From: an uncultured Vampirovibrio sp.
Lineage (GTDB): Bacteria; Cyanobacteriota; Vampirovibrionia; Gastranaerophilales; Gastranaerophilaceae
Direction of reading: 5' to 3'
Length of the DNA stretch: 64,000 nt
NCBI GenBank assembly: GCA_910583875.1
Contig: CAJTXT010000001.1
Location: 682,001-746,000, forward strand
Position 1 is the first letter of the stretch. Every line of letters begins with the position of its first letter. Positions 18,928-25,947 of the stretch are shown here, piece by piece. Position numbers and translations under genes: made by a program. Below the pieces are notes generated by a model, which saw only the letters and a program-made list of their open reading frames with translations, had not been told where the DNA came from and did no database searches.

Positions 18928-19503
18928 ATGACAGAGTTAAGAGTTACTCATTTAATAGATGAAGCTGATGAATTATTAGATAATAAATTTCATGTCGGCA
19001 GTTACTGCTTGTTTATGAATACTGACGATATACAGGATATTTTAAGCAAAATAAGAGCTATTTTACCTGAAGAGATTAAAACAGCTGAAATGATTCTAAA
19101 AAGACGTGATGATATTTACATGGAAGCTCAAAACAGAGCTGATAGAATTATAAGTGAGGCTCAAAATACGGCTTCAAATATTTTAAGTGAATCTGAATTA
19201 ATTAGAGCTGTAAGAGAAAAGGCTGCTAAAATTCAAGAACAGGTTAAAGAAAGCTGCGAAGAAATGAAAAATAAAGCAGCAGAAGAAGCTGATATGATGA
19301 GAAAGAATGCTTATCAAGAAGCTATGCAAACAAAAGAAAATGCTCAAGCTTATGTTGAAGAAGTTTTAAATAATTTAGAACGTGATGTTGAACAAGTTCA
19401 CAGAATTATTAGAAACGGACAAGATTATCTTGCTCAGCAAAGAAATAGAGTAAATAATCAAGTTCCTGTTTATGAAAATGAAAGAGCTTATGTAGAACAA
19501 TAG
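18928..19503 (+). CDS. Coiled-coil protein downstream of coaD (F0-b / DivIVA-like)
   Basis: A 191-residue, highly helical protein. About residues 60-150 are coiled coil rich in A, E, K and Q (RADRIISEAQNTASNILSES). It resembles the stalk-like ATPase subunit b/E or DivIVA-type proteins often placed after coaD in Firmicutes. It has no membrane segment, so it is not a true ATP synthase b subunit. The N-terminus (VTHLIDEADELLDNKF) may be a binding domain. It starts 4 bp after coaD and is probably cotranscribed with it. Role unknown; a scaffold in division or envelope growth is possible. Confidence 0.65.
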   Translation: MTELRVTHLIDEADELLDNKFHVGSYCLFMNTDDIQDILSKIRAILPEEIKTAEMILKRRDDIYMEAQNRADRIISEAQNTASNILSESELIRAVREKAAKIQEQVKESCEEMKNKAAEEADMMRKNAYQEAMQTKENAQAYVEEVLNNLERDVEQVHRIIRNGQDYLAQQRNRVNNQVPVYENERAYVEQ

Positions 19504-19535
19504 TTCTAAATATCAGATTTTAATTTGGAGAAAAA

Positions 19536-20900
19536 ATGGCAGCTAAAGTTGTAAAACAACAAGAAACGGGCATGCTTAAAATGATGCCCCAAAGTATTGA
19601 TGCAGAAGAAGCGGTAATTGGCGCAATTCTCGTAAATCCTATGTCTTTAGGACGTATTGTGGAATTTTTAAAACCTGAAAGCTTTTATAAACCTGCTCAT
19701 AAAATAATTTACGAAGCTGTTCTTGAGTTATTCAGAAAAAATGAACCTATTGATATTGTTACTGTATCTGAACATTTAAGAAATAAAGAAGAACTTGAAG
19801 CCGCAGGCGGAAGAGCATATATTAATGACCTTGCATTAAATGTTGTTACAACTGCTAATATTGAATTTTATGCAAAAATTATTCAAGAAAAAGAAATAAA
19901 ACGTGCGTTAATTAATGCCGGTTCTGAAATTGTCACAATGGCTTATGAAAATGAAGAGACTGATAATGTATTAGATAATGCTCAAAAATTGATTTTTAAT
20001 ATTGCTGCACAAAAAGATACAAGCGACCTTGTTCCTATACAAGACCTTGTAGTTGCAAGTTATGAACAGATTGAGGATAGATTTAATAATAAAGATGATT
20101 TAATTGGTGTTACAACTGGTTTTTATGACTTAAACGCTTTAACATCTGGGCTTCAAAAGTCAGATTTAATTATTCTTGCAGCACGTCCATCTATGGGTAA
20201 AACTGCTTTTGCCCTAAATTTGGCTCAGAATGTTGCATTGCAAGGAAAAAAAGCTGTAGCTATATTCTCTTTAGAAATGCCTAAGCAGCAGTTGGTGAAA
20301 CGTATGTTATGCGCAGAAGCAGAAGTAGATACACAAAGAATTACCTCCGGTAACATGCAGCCAAAGGACTGGGAAAAACTAGTTGATGCTATGACAAGAT
20401 TATCAGATGCAAGAATATATATAGATGATGCCTCCGGTGTTACTGCAACTGATATTAAAGCAAAATGCAGAAGGTTAATGCTTGAAGAAAAAGAACTCGG
20501 TTTAATTGTAATAGATTACTTACAGTTAATGGAAGGCGGCGGAAACCCTAATGACAGAAACCAGCAGATTTCTGCTATTTCTCGTTCTTTAAAAGGTTTA
20601 GCAAGAGAACTAGATGTGCCTATTATTGCTCTTTCTCAGCTATCAAGAGGTGTTGAATCAAGACCTGATAAACGTCCTATGTTATCTGACTTAAGAGATT
20701 CAGGTGCAATCGAGCAGGATGCTGATATTGTAATGTTTATCTATAGAGATGAATACTATAACCGCGACGATGTTGAAAATAAAGGTAAAGCAGAAGTAAT
20801 TATTGCTAAACACAGAAACGGTCCTGTTGGTACTGTAGAATTATTGTTCCAATCAAGTATTACTAAATTTAAAAACAAAACAAAAACAACAGAATTCTAA
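19536..20900 (+). CDS. dnaB: Replicative DNA helicase DnaB
   Basis: Hexameric 5'-3' helicase of the replication fork. The 454 residues include the N-terminal primase-binding domain (PQSIDAEEAVIGAILVNP), Walker A (ARPSMGKTAFALNLA near residue 215), Walker B (LIVIDYLQLMEG) and the C-terminal arginine-finger region (ALSQLSRGVESRPDKRP and LRDSGAIEQDADIV). No intein interrupts it. It has a GGAG ribosome site and is followed after 8 bp by mnmE. Confidence 0.96.
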   Translation: MAAKVVKQQETGMLKMMPQSIDAEEAVIGAILVNPMSLGRIVEFLKPESFYKPAHKIIYEAVLELFRKNEPIDIVTVSEHLRNKEELEAAGGRAYINDLALNVVTTANIEFYAKIIQEKEIKRALINAGSEIVTMAYENEETDNVLDNAQKLIFNIAAQKDTSDLVPIQDLVVASYEQIEDRFNNKDDLIGVTTGFYDLNALTSGLQKSDLIILAARPSMGKTAFALNLAQNVALQGKKAVAIFSLEMPKQQLVKRMLCAEAEVDTQRITSGNMQPKDWEKLVDAMTRLSDARIYIDDASGVTATDIKAKCRRLMLEEKELGLIVIDYLQLMEGGGNPNDRNQQISAISRSLKGLARELDVPIIALSQLSRGVESRPDKRPMLSDLRDSGAIEQDADIVMFIYRDEYYNRDDVENKGKAEVIIAKHRNGPVGTVELLFQSSITKFKNKTKTTEF

Positions 20901-20908
20901 GGTATAAA

Positions 20909-22246
20909 ATGATTAATCAATTCTTAACAGATACTATAAGTGCAATAGCTACCCCAATTGGCAACGGAGGTGTTAGTATCGTTAGAATTTCCGGACCTGA
21001 CGCTTTTAATATTATTGATAAAATGTTTTCTTCTAAAAATTTAAAAGCAGGAACTATTTATCATGGCTGGATAATGGAAAATGATGAAAAGATTGATGAA
21101 GTCATTGTTTTGCCGTTTAAAGCTCCGAATAGCTATACGGGCGAAGATGTTATAGAAATTCAATGTCATGGCGGTGTTCACATTACAAATAAAATCCTAG
21201 AGATGACAATAAAAAATGGTGCGCGTTTTGCTGAAAAAGGTGAATATACAAAAAGAGCTTTTTTAAATAGAAAAATGGATTTATCTCAAGCAGAAGCTGT
21301 ATTAGATTTAATCCATGCCGGAAGCGAAAAATTCGCAGTAACAAGTGCTAAAAATCTTTTTGGTAAATTATCATTAGAGGTTGGAAAAATTCGACAGGAA
21401 ATTGTTGATTTATATTCTAAAATTATTGCTGCTGTTGACTTCCCGGAAGATGTTAGAGAACCTGAATATTCCTTTATTGAAGAAAATATAGAAAATATTT
21501 TAGGCAAAATAAATCATATTTTAAGCTTTTCTAAAAGTTCTAATATTTATAGGCAAGGTATAAAAGTTGTTCTTGCAGGCAGACCAAATGTTGGTAAGTC
21601 GTCGCTTTTTAATGCGCTTTTGAATTTAGAACGCGCTATTGTAACTGATATTGCAGGTACTACCCGTGATGTTATTCAAGAAACCTTAGATATAGATGGC
21701 GTTGCTGTTACTATAATAGATACAGCCGGTATTCGCGAGGATGAAAATATTAATAAAGTTGAAGCTATCGGCATAGATTATTCTAAAAAATATGTTCAAG
21801 ATGCTGATGTAGTCTTGTTTTTATACGATTTAAATGAAGGCTTCACAATGGAAGATAAAGAAATATTAGATTCTATTGATGTTAATAAATGTATAAAAGC
21901 AGCTACAAAATGTGACTTAACCTCTAACCGAGACGAAAATGCTGTTTGTATATCACTTAAAACAGGTGAAAATCTCGATATTTTAAAAGAAAAAATTAAA
22001 TCTGCCGTTATAAGCCAAAATCTTACAGAGGTAGAATTTATTACAAATAAAAGACAGCAAAAATCATTAGAAGAAACTAAAAACTCTTTAATCAATGCTT
22101 TAATTGCAACACAAAATCATGAAATACAAGATTTAATTTCGATAGATGTAAAATCTGCTTTAATGTTTATTTCAGAGGTTTCCGGCGAAGTAATTACAGA
22201 CGATATATTAAATAATATCTTTGAAAATTTCTGTATAGGTAAGTAG
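20909..22246 (+). CDS. mnmE: tRNA modification GTPase MnmE
   Basis: With MnmG it installs the 5-carboxymethylaminomethyl group on wobble uridines. The 445-residue protein starts with DTISAIATPIGNGGVSIVRI (folate-binding domain). It carries the inserted G domain with GRPNVGKSS (near 224-231), the GTTRD switch I and DTAGIR, and ends in the conserved CIGK, whose cysteine is part of the family signature. The G4 motif appears as TKCD instead of NKxD. It is probably in an operon with dnaB. Confidence 0.95.
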   Translation: MINQFLTDTISAIATPIGNGGVSIVRISGPDAFNIIDKMFSSKNLKAGTIYHGWIMENDEKIDEVIVLPFKAPNSYTGEDVIEIQCHGGVHITNKILEMTIKNGARFAEKGEYTKRAFLNRKMDLSQAEAVLDLIHAGSEKFAVTSAKNLFGKLSLEVGKIRQEIVDLYSKIIAAVDFPEDVREPEYSFIEENIENILGKINHILSFSKSSNIYRQGIKVVLAGRPNVGKSSLFNALLNLERAIVTDIAGTTRDVIQETLDIDGVAVTIIDTAGIREDENINKVEAIGIDYSKKYVQDADVVLFLYDLNEGFTMEDKEILDSIDVNKCIKAATKCDLTSNRDENAVCISLKTGENLDILKEKIKSAVISQNLTEVEFITNKRQQKSLEETKNSLINALIATQNHEIQDLISIDVKSALMFISEVSGEVITDDILNNIFENFCIGK

Positions 22247-22340
22247 ACTACATGATTTCTTACCCAATTGGCTAATAAACAAAATTCAAAATTTAATATA
22301 AAGTTAAATTATTAAAGTTGAGTTTAGGAATTATTTTAAT

Positions 22341-23411
22341 ATGAATTTTTTTACAAATATTTTTCAAAAAGATAACAAATTTTTGCAAGAGATTTTCTTG
22401 CATCTATGCAAATACGGTAATAGTGAAATAATAATTACCGATGAGAAATTTAATATAGTTTTTCATAATTCTAAACTTATAACTGATAATAAAAAATATA
22501 CATTATTTGATATTACGGAAAGTTTTAGAAACGAAAATATTAGAATAAATATAGAAAATTTTAAAAATTCAGAGAATAATCATATATGTTTGAAACTTAT
22601 TTTCAGCGATAATGGTTTATTAAATAATATGCCTATTGATTTACATATTTGTAAGATTAAAAATAAAAAGAATAAATTACAAGGCTATTCTGCAATAATT
22701 CAAGATATTTCGCAAGAAGTAAGAAATCGTATTCAAAAAGAAACTTTTATTGATATTATTTCTCATGATTTAAAAAATCCAATGAGAGCAAATATTCAAA
22801 TATTAGAATTGATAATGAAGAATAAATTCGGTAAAGTTGAGGACAATTTAAAAATTGTTCTTGATGAATTGTTGAATTCTTGTAAATTTATGAATTATAT
22901 GGCAGATAATTTATTGATTAAATATAAGAATGAATTTGATTTATACGAACTTCAAAAGCAGGAATATTCTATAGTTAGCCTAATTAAAGACAGATGTAAT
23001 AATTTGACTCATTTCTTAGACAGAAAGAAGCAGACAATAGAATTAATTGTTAAAGGTAATTTACCCGATGTAATTATAGATGTAGATGAAATGTCTAAAG
23101 TAGTAAGTAATTTGATAATTAATGCTTCAGAACAAAGTGTAGAAAATTCCAAGATAAAAATTGAAGTTGAAAACAATAAAAAGAATATAAATGTATCTAT
23201 TATAGATTTTGGCTATCCAAAGAAACCTGAAATATTAAACGGAATATTTGAGGAATATATAACCTGTTCTAATAAATTTAGGAAGGTTGGTTTTGGGCTT
23301 GAATTGTATAATTGCAGAAAAATAATCGAAGCTCATAACGGATTTATAAGCGCAAGAAATGACTCTAATACAGGTACATCAATAACTTTTAGTCTGCCAG
23401 TTGCCTGTTAA
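22341..23411 (+). CDS. PAS-type sensor histidine kinase (orphan)
   Basis: A 356-residue soluble kinase. A PAS-like domain spans about residues 25-120, followed by the phosphoacceptor H-box IISHDLKNPMRA (H142) and an ATPase domain with an N-box (NLIINASEQ) and a G2-like GFGLELYNC. The G1 box, normally DxGxG, reads DFGYPKKPE and is therefore weak. ATP binding may be altered. There is no membrane segment and no response regulator next to it. The upstream 94 bp separate it from mnmE, so it may have its own promoter. The signal and partner are unknown. Confidence 0.8.
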   Translation: MNFFTNIFQKDNKFLQEIFLHLCKYGNSEIIITDEKFNIVFHNSKLITDNKKYTLFDITESFRNENIRINIENFKNSENNHICLKLIFSDNGLLNNMPIDLHICKIKNKKNKLQGYSAIIQDISQEVRNRIQKETFIDIISHDLKNPMRANIQILELIMKNKFGKVEDNLKIVLDELLNSCKFMNYMADNLLIKYKNEFDLYELQKQEYSIVSLIKDRCNNLTHFLDRKKQTIELIVKGNLPDVIIDVDEMSKVVSNLIINASEQSVENSKIKIEVENNKKNINVSIIDFGYPKKPEILNGIFEEYITCSNKFRKVGFGLELYNCRKIIEAHNGFISARNDSNTGTSITFSLPVAC

Positions 23412-23418
23412 ATATTGT

Positions 23419-23517
23419 TTATTTTTCATCAAGATGGTTAAATTTGTAGTTAAACCATGTACCAATTACTGCAAGTATAAATACTATTACTGTAAAGATA
23501 ATTTCATATTGTCCCAT
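23419..23517 (-). CDS. 32-residue single-pass membrane peptide
   Basis: On the minus strand an ATG at 23517, with an AAGGAAAC ribosome site at normal spacing, opens a frame of 32 codons. The middle is a clear membrane helix (IIFTVIVFILAVIGTWF), followed by a charged tail (YKFNHLDEK). It is convergent with the histidine kinase gene. Single-helix proteins this short are usually accessory subunits of membrane complexes or regulators of membrane enzymes. I do not recognise a family. Support comes from the ribosome site, the even hydrophobic segment and the sharp charge boundary. Confidence 0.55.
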   Translation of the reverse strand: MGQYEIIFTVIVFILAVIGTWFNYKFNHLDEK

Positions 23518-23575
23518 TATAGTTTCCTTATATTTTCATTTATTTTTTCTAGAAGTACTTAAAACATAGCCAAAA

Positions 23576-23731
23576 TGTCATTCCGAACTTGTTTCTGAAT
23601 CTGACCATTTATAAGACTCTGTGGGAAACCAGACATTTTTCACAAAATTTAAAATATTTGGTTTCCATAGAGTATTTGATTTTGTAATACTTAGATAGTT
23701 GGTAAGACCCTGAAACAAGTTCAGGGTGACA
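23576..23731. repeat. Interspersed repeat with TGTCA ends, long copy
   Basis: It begins TGTCATTCCGAACTTG and ends in the inverted counterpart CAAGTTCAGGGTGACA. The interior includes GGGAAACCAGACATTTTTCA, the reverse complement of a stretch found in other copies. It is non-coding and lies between the small membrane peptide gene and an XRE regulator. Confidence 0.75.
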
Positions 23732-23809
23732 ATTCTAGATATATAAGTTCATTTAATTATAGCATATATTGCTTATGCAGGTATCATATTTAAAGTTGAA
23801 AACATAAAC

Positions 23810-24133
23810 TTACGGTTTAAAAGTTTCAATAATTTCAAGAATTTGCAGTTGCTGTATAGGAGAACGCAGCTTGGCAGCTGAATAAATCAAATCGACAGTT
23901 GAAGCTTGTTGATTATTGTTCATTTTAAAATCAAATAAATCTACTTCATTAATTTCTAAAGCTTTGCATATGGCTTGTAAGTTGTTATATGTAATAAAAG
24001 TCTTGCCAAGTTCAATTACACTAATTGTATTTGTCGAAACATTGGCTAGTTCAGCTAGTTTTTCCTGACTTAATTGTTTAAGTTCTCGATAACCTCTTAC
24101 TTTTTTGCCAAATTTTTTAAGAAATTCACTCAT
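23810..24133 (-). CDS. XRE-family transcriptional regulator
   Basis: A 107-residue protein whose N-terminal half is a Cro/CI helix-turn-helix: FGKKVRGYRELKQLSQEKLA, then LANVSTNTISVIELGKTF and ICKALEINEVDLF. The C-terminal 40 residues are helical and could dimerise. A 7-bp inverted repeat 34-52 bp upstream (24167-24185) is a likely autoregulatory operator. It has the same layout as the second XRE gene at 24979 but only moderate similarity. Confidence 0.88.
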   Translation of the reverse strand: MSEFLKKFGKKVRGYRELKQLSQEKLAELANVSTNTISVIELGKTFITYNNLQAICKALEINEVDLFDFKMNNNQQASTVDLIYSAAKLRSPIQQLQILEIIETFKP

Positions 24134-24166
24134 AACAATAGAATATATTATTATTCACATTCGTTC

Positions 24167-24185
24167 TAACGATAAATAATCGTTA
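24167..24185. promoter_or_regulatory. Inverted-repeat operator upstream of XRE gene
   Basis: TAACGAT and ATCGTTA form perfect 7-bp arms separated by AAATA, located in the promoter region of the XRE gene that starts at 24133. Size and place fit a dimeric Cro/CI-type site. There is no direct proof of binding. Confidence 0.5.
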
Positions 24186-24312
24186 TATTTAATGATTATA
24201 CATGTAATCACTAGGCAATTTTTGATTTAGAAAAACAAATAAAATCCTAACTGAAATGCAATTATAATAAGGCTAAACACTCTAAACCTCTAATCTAAAA
24301 ACGGGTAATATT

Positions 24313-24899
24313 TTAAATTTCAATAATTCCGTTTTTTATTGCAATACAAACTGCCTGCATTTTGTTTTTAGCACCGAGTTTTGCAAAAATTCCCCATGAC
24401 AGCATATTTAAATAATGTATATTCCAAAATCCTAATTCAGCTGTAATTTGTTTTTGTGTGTACCCTTTTGCCATTAAATCCACAACTTTTATTTCTTCTT
24501 CCTTTAACGGTTCGTTGATTATATTGCTATAAAAATTCTTTTGAAGCTCTTTAACTTTGAGAAAGCGTTTGCGAAATTTTGGTCTAATATCTGTATATTT
24601 AATTATATTTAGTCTAATTGCTTTTATAATTAAGTCTTTGCGATTAGTGACGTGAATTTTCTATAAAGATTTTGTGTCCGCTTTTTTATATCATTTTCTT
24701 TCTTGTCAAATTTTTTAGCTATTTGATTAATTGTTAATCCGCTAGCAAGCGATAAAAGTAAATCGTATTGACTTTTTATAAGTGTGATTTTTTTCTCTTT
24801 ATTAATAATGTCTTGTTGTATTTTACGATAATAATTTGGATTTATATGAAACATTTTTGTACATAAGTTTAAACAATGTAATTTTACATCTATATACAT
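24313..24899 (-). pseudogene. Double LuxR-type HTH gene, split by a one-base frameshift
   Basis: Reading from the ATG at 24899 gives a LuxR-like HTH (LLSLASGLTINQIAKKFDKK, then RTQNLYRKF) that runs out of frame near 24650 and stops at 24630. Restoring one base gives HVTNRKDLIIKAIRLN, the expected end of that HTH. The frame then continues into a second complete HTH (EEIKVVDLMAKGYTQKQITA, then LGAKNKMQAVCIAIKNG) ending at 24313. It could be a real inactivating deletion, a programmed shift or a sequencing error. No separate ribosome site for the second half is obvious. It is divergent from the XRE gene at 24979. Confidence 0.7.
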
Positions 24900-24920
24900 G
24901 ATATAAAATTACTAAATTAT

Positions 24921-24957
24921 CAAATTGTAACAAGATAAAGTCATTACAATTTGTAAT
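24921..24957. promoter_or_regulatory. Nested palindromic operator between divergent regulators
   Basis: CAAATTGTAA (24921-24930) and TTACAATTTG (24944-24953) are perfect 10-bp inverted arms. In addition, ATTACAATTTGTAAT (24943-24957) is a palindrome by itself. The site lies between the start of the LuxR-like gene (24899, minus) and the XRE gene (24979, plus), and could repress both. Confidence 0.55.
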
Positions 24958-24978
24958 AAAAAAGTTTATCTTTTTAGT

Positions 24979-25296
24979 ATGGATGAAACAAAAAAATTAT
25001 TAGGTAAACATATTAAAGACTTGCGTAAACAAAGAGATATTACGCAAGAGCAATTAGCAGAACAAATTGGAATTGAGAAAAGAAATTTAAGTAATATTGA
25101 AAATGGTCATACATTTCCTTCAAAATTTCTGCATAAGATAGCGCAAGCTTTTAATTTAACTCTTCCTGAACTTTTTGATTTTGAACACCTAAAAGTAGAT
25201 ACTCAATATATGAAAGAATATATTATAAACCATATTGATGATACTTCGGATGAAAATATAACAATAATCTATCGCATGATGAAATCAATGAGATAA
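24979..25296 (+). CDS. XRE-family transcriptional regulator
   Basis: A 105-residue regulator with an N-terminal Cro/CI HTH (LGKHIKDLRKQRDITQEQLA, then QIGIEKRNLSNIENGHTF) and a C-terminal helical tail (EYIINHIDDTSDENI). It is preceded by a strong nested palindrome. No toxin or phage gene is directly linked. The two XRE genes and the broken LuxR-like gene form a small cluster of regulators that may be the remnant of an integrated element or a regulator of the flanking genes. Confidence 0.87.
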   Translation: MDETKKLLGKHIKDLRKQRDITQEQLAEQIGIEKRNLSNIENGHTFPSKFLHKIAQAFNLTLPELFDFEHLKVDTQYMKEYIINHIDDTSDENITIIYRMMKSMR

Positions 25297-25319
25297 GATG
25301 AAATAAAAAACTACACTAT

Positions 25320-25489
25320 TGTCATGCTGAACTTGTTTCAGCATCTAACTAACTTGTTGATTAGGTATTAGTCTAAAAATATCTGGTTTCCCACCGTATC
25401 TAACCGGCATGCTGAGTATGTTTCAATTTAGAAAAAGTTTTTTGTATTAATTCTCAATTGGTAAGATTCCAAACGAGTTTGTAATGACA
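25320..25489. repeat. Interspersed repeat copy, 170 bp
   Basis: Starts TGTCATGCTGAACTTGTTTC and ends with the inverted counterpart GTAATGACA. The first 80 bp are nearly the same as the copy at 25708. Part of the 650-bp gene-free stretch between the XRE gene and clpB, which holds three copies of this family and nothing else coding. Confidence 0.75.
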
Positions 25490-25540
25490 GGTAGATTTCT
25501 GAAATCTTTTTAATAGTCTTATTTTTAAATAATAAACAAC

Positions 25541-25635
25541 TGTCATGCTGAACTTGTTTGACTACTTTTTCCCAAATTTGTGATTTTGTAATAATTAGAT
25601 AGTTGGTAAGACCCTGAAACAAGTTCAGGGTGACA
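25541..25635. repeat. Interspersed repeat copy, 95 bp
   Basis: TGTCATGCTGAACTTGTTTG at the left end and CAAGTTCAGGGTGACA at the right end. The interior ACTACTTTTTCCCAAATTTG also occurs in the 58.9 kb copy. Confidence 0.75.
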
Positions 25636-25707
25636 AATAAGTTTAGAGTTGGGAATAAATAGTTATAATAATTTAATGAGAAAATTATGTCCTTGATATT
25701 AGAAACT

Positions 25708-25789
25708 TGTCATGCTGAACTTGTTTCAGCATCTAACTAACTTGTTGATTAGGCTTTAATCTAAAAATTTCTGGTTTCCCACAGCAGCT
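25708..25789. repeat. Interspersed repeat copy lacking its right end
   Basis: Left end TGTCATGCTGAACTTGTTTC and an interior matching the 25320 copy up to CTGGTTTCCCAC. The inverted right end is missing. Confidence 0.7.
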
Positions 25790-25882
25790 TATTTCCTTCT
25801 AAATCAATAAAAAGTTAAAAAAAAGTGAATTTTTCATGATTTTTGTAAAAACACTATTAAAATAAAAATATAGATTAAAAGA

Positions 25883-25909
25883 TGTAGGTTGGGTTTTAAC
25901 CCAACATAT
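25883..25909. repeat. GTTGGGTT-AACCCAAC palindromic repeat
   Basis: GTTGGGTT (25888-25895) and AACCCAAC (25898-25905) form a perfect stem flanked by TGTAG and ATA. A second copy with the same flanks lies at 61738-61765. From memory, similar TGTAGGTTGGGTT palindromes are widespread in Cyanobacteria and other bacteria. Confidence 0.6.
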
Positions 25910-25947
25910 AAAATATATCAAAAATCATTAAAAAGAGGTGTTCTTAT

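Noticed and set aside
25428..25622. Minus-strand frame between the XRE gene and clpB
   Set aside because: It is built from interspersed repeat ends and carries no start signal.
25320..25790. Possible CRISPR array from repeated TGTCATGCTGAAC units
   Set aside because: Spacing is irregular, units are inverted relative to each other, interiors are also repeated, and no cas gene is nearby.
25800..25947. CIRCE heat-shock operator before clpB
   Set aside because: No TTAGCACTC/GAGTGCTAA inverted repeat is present.
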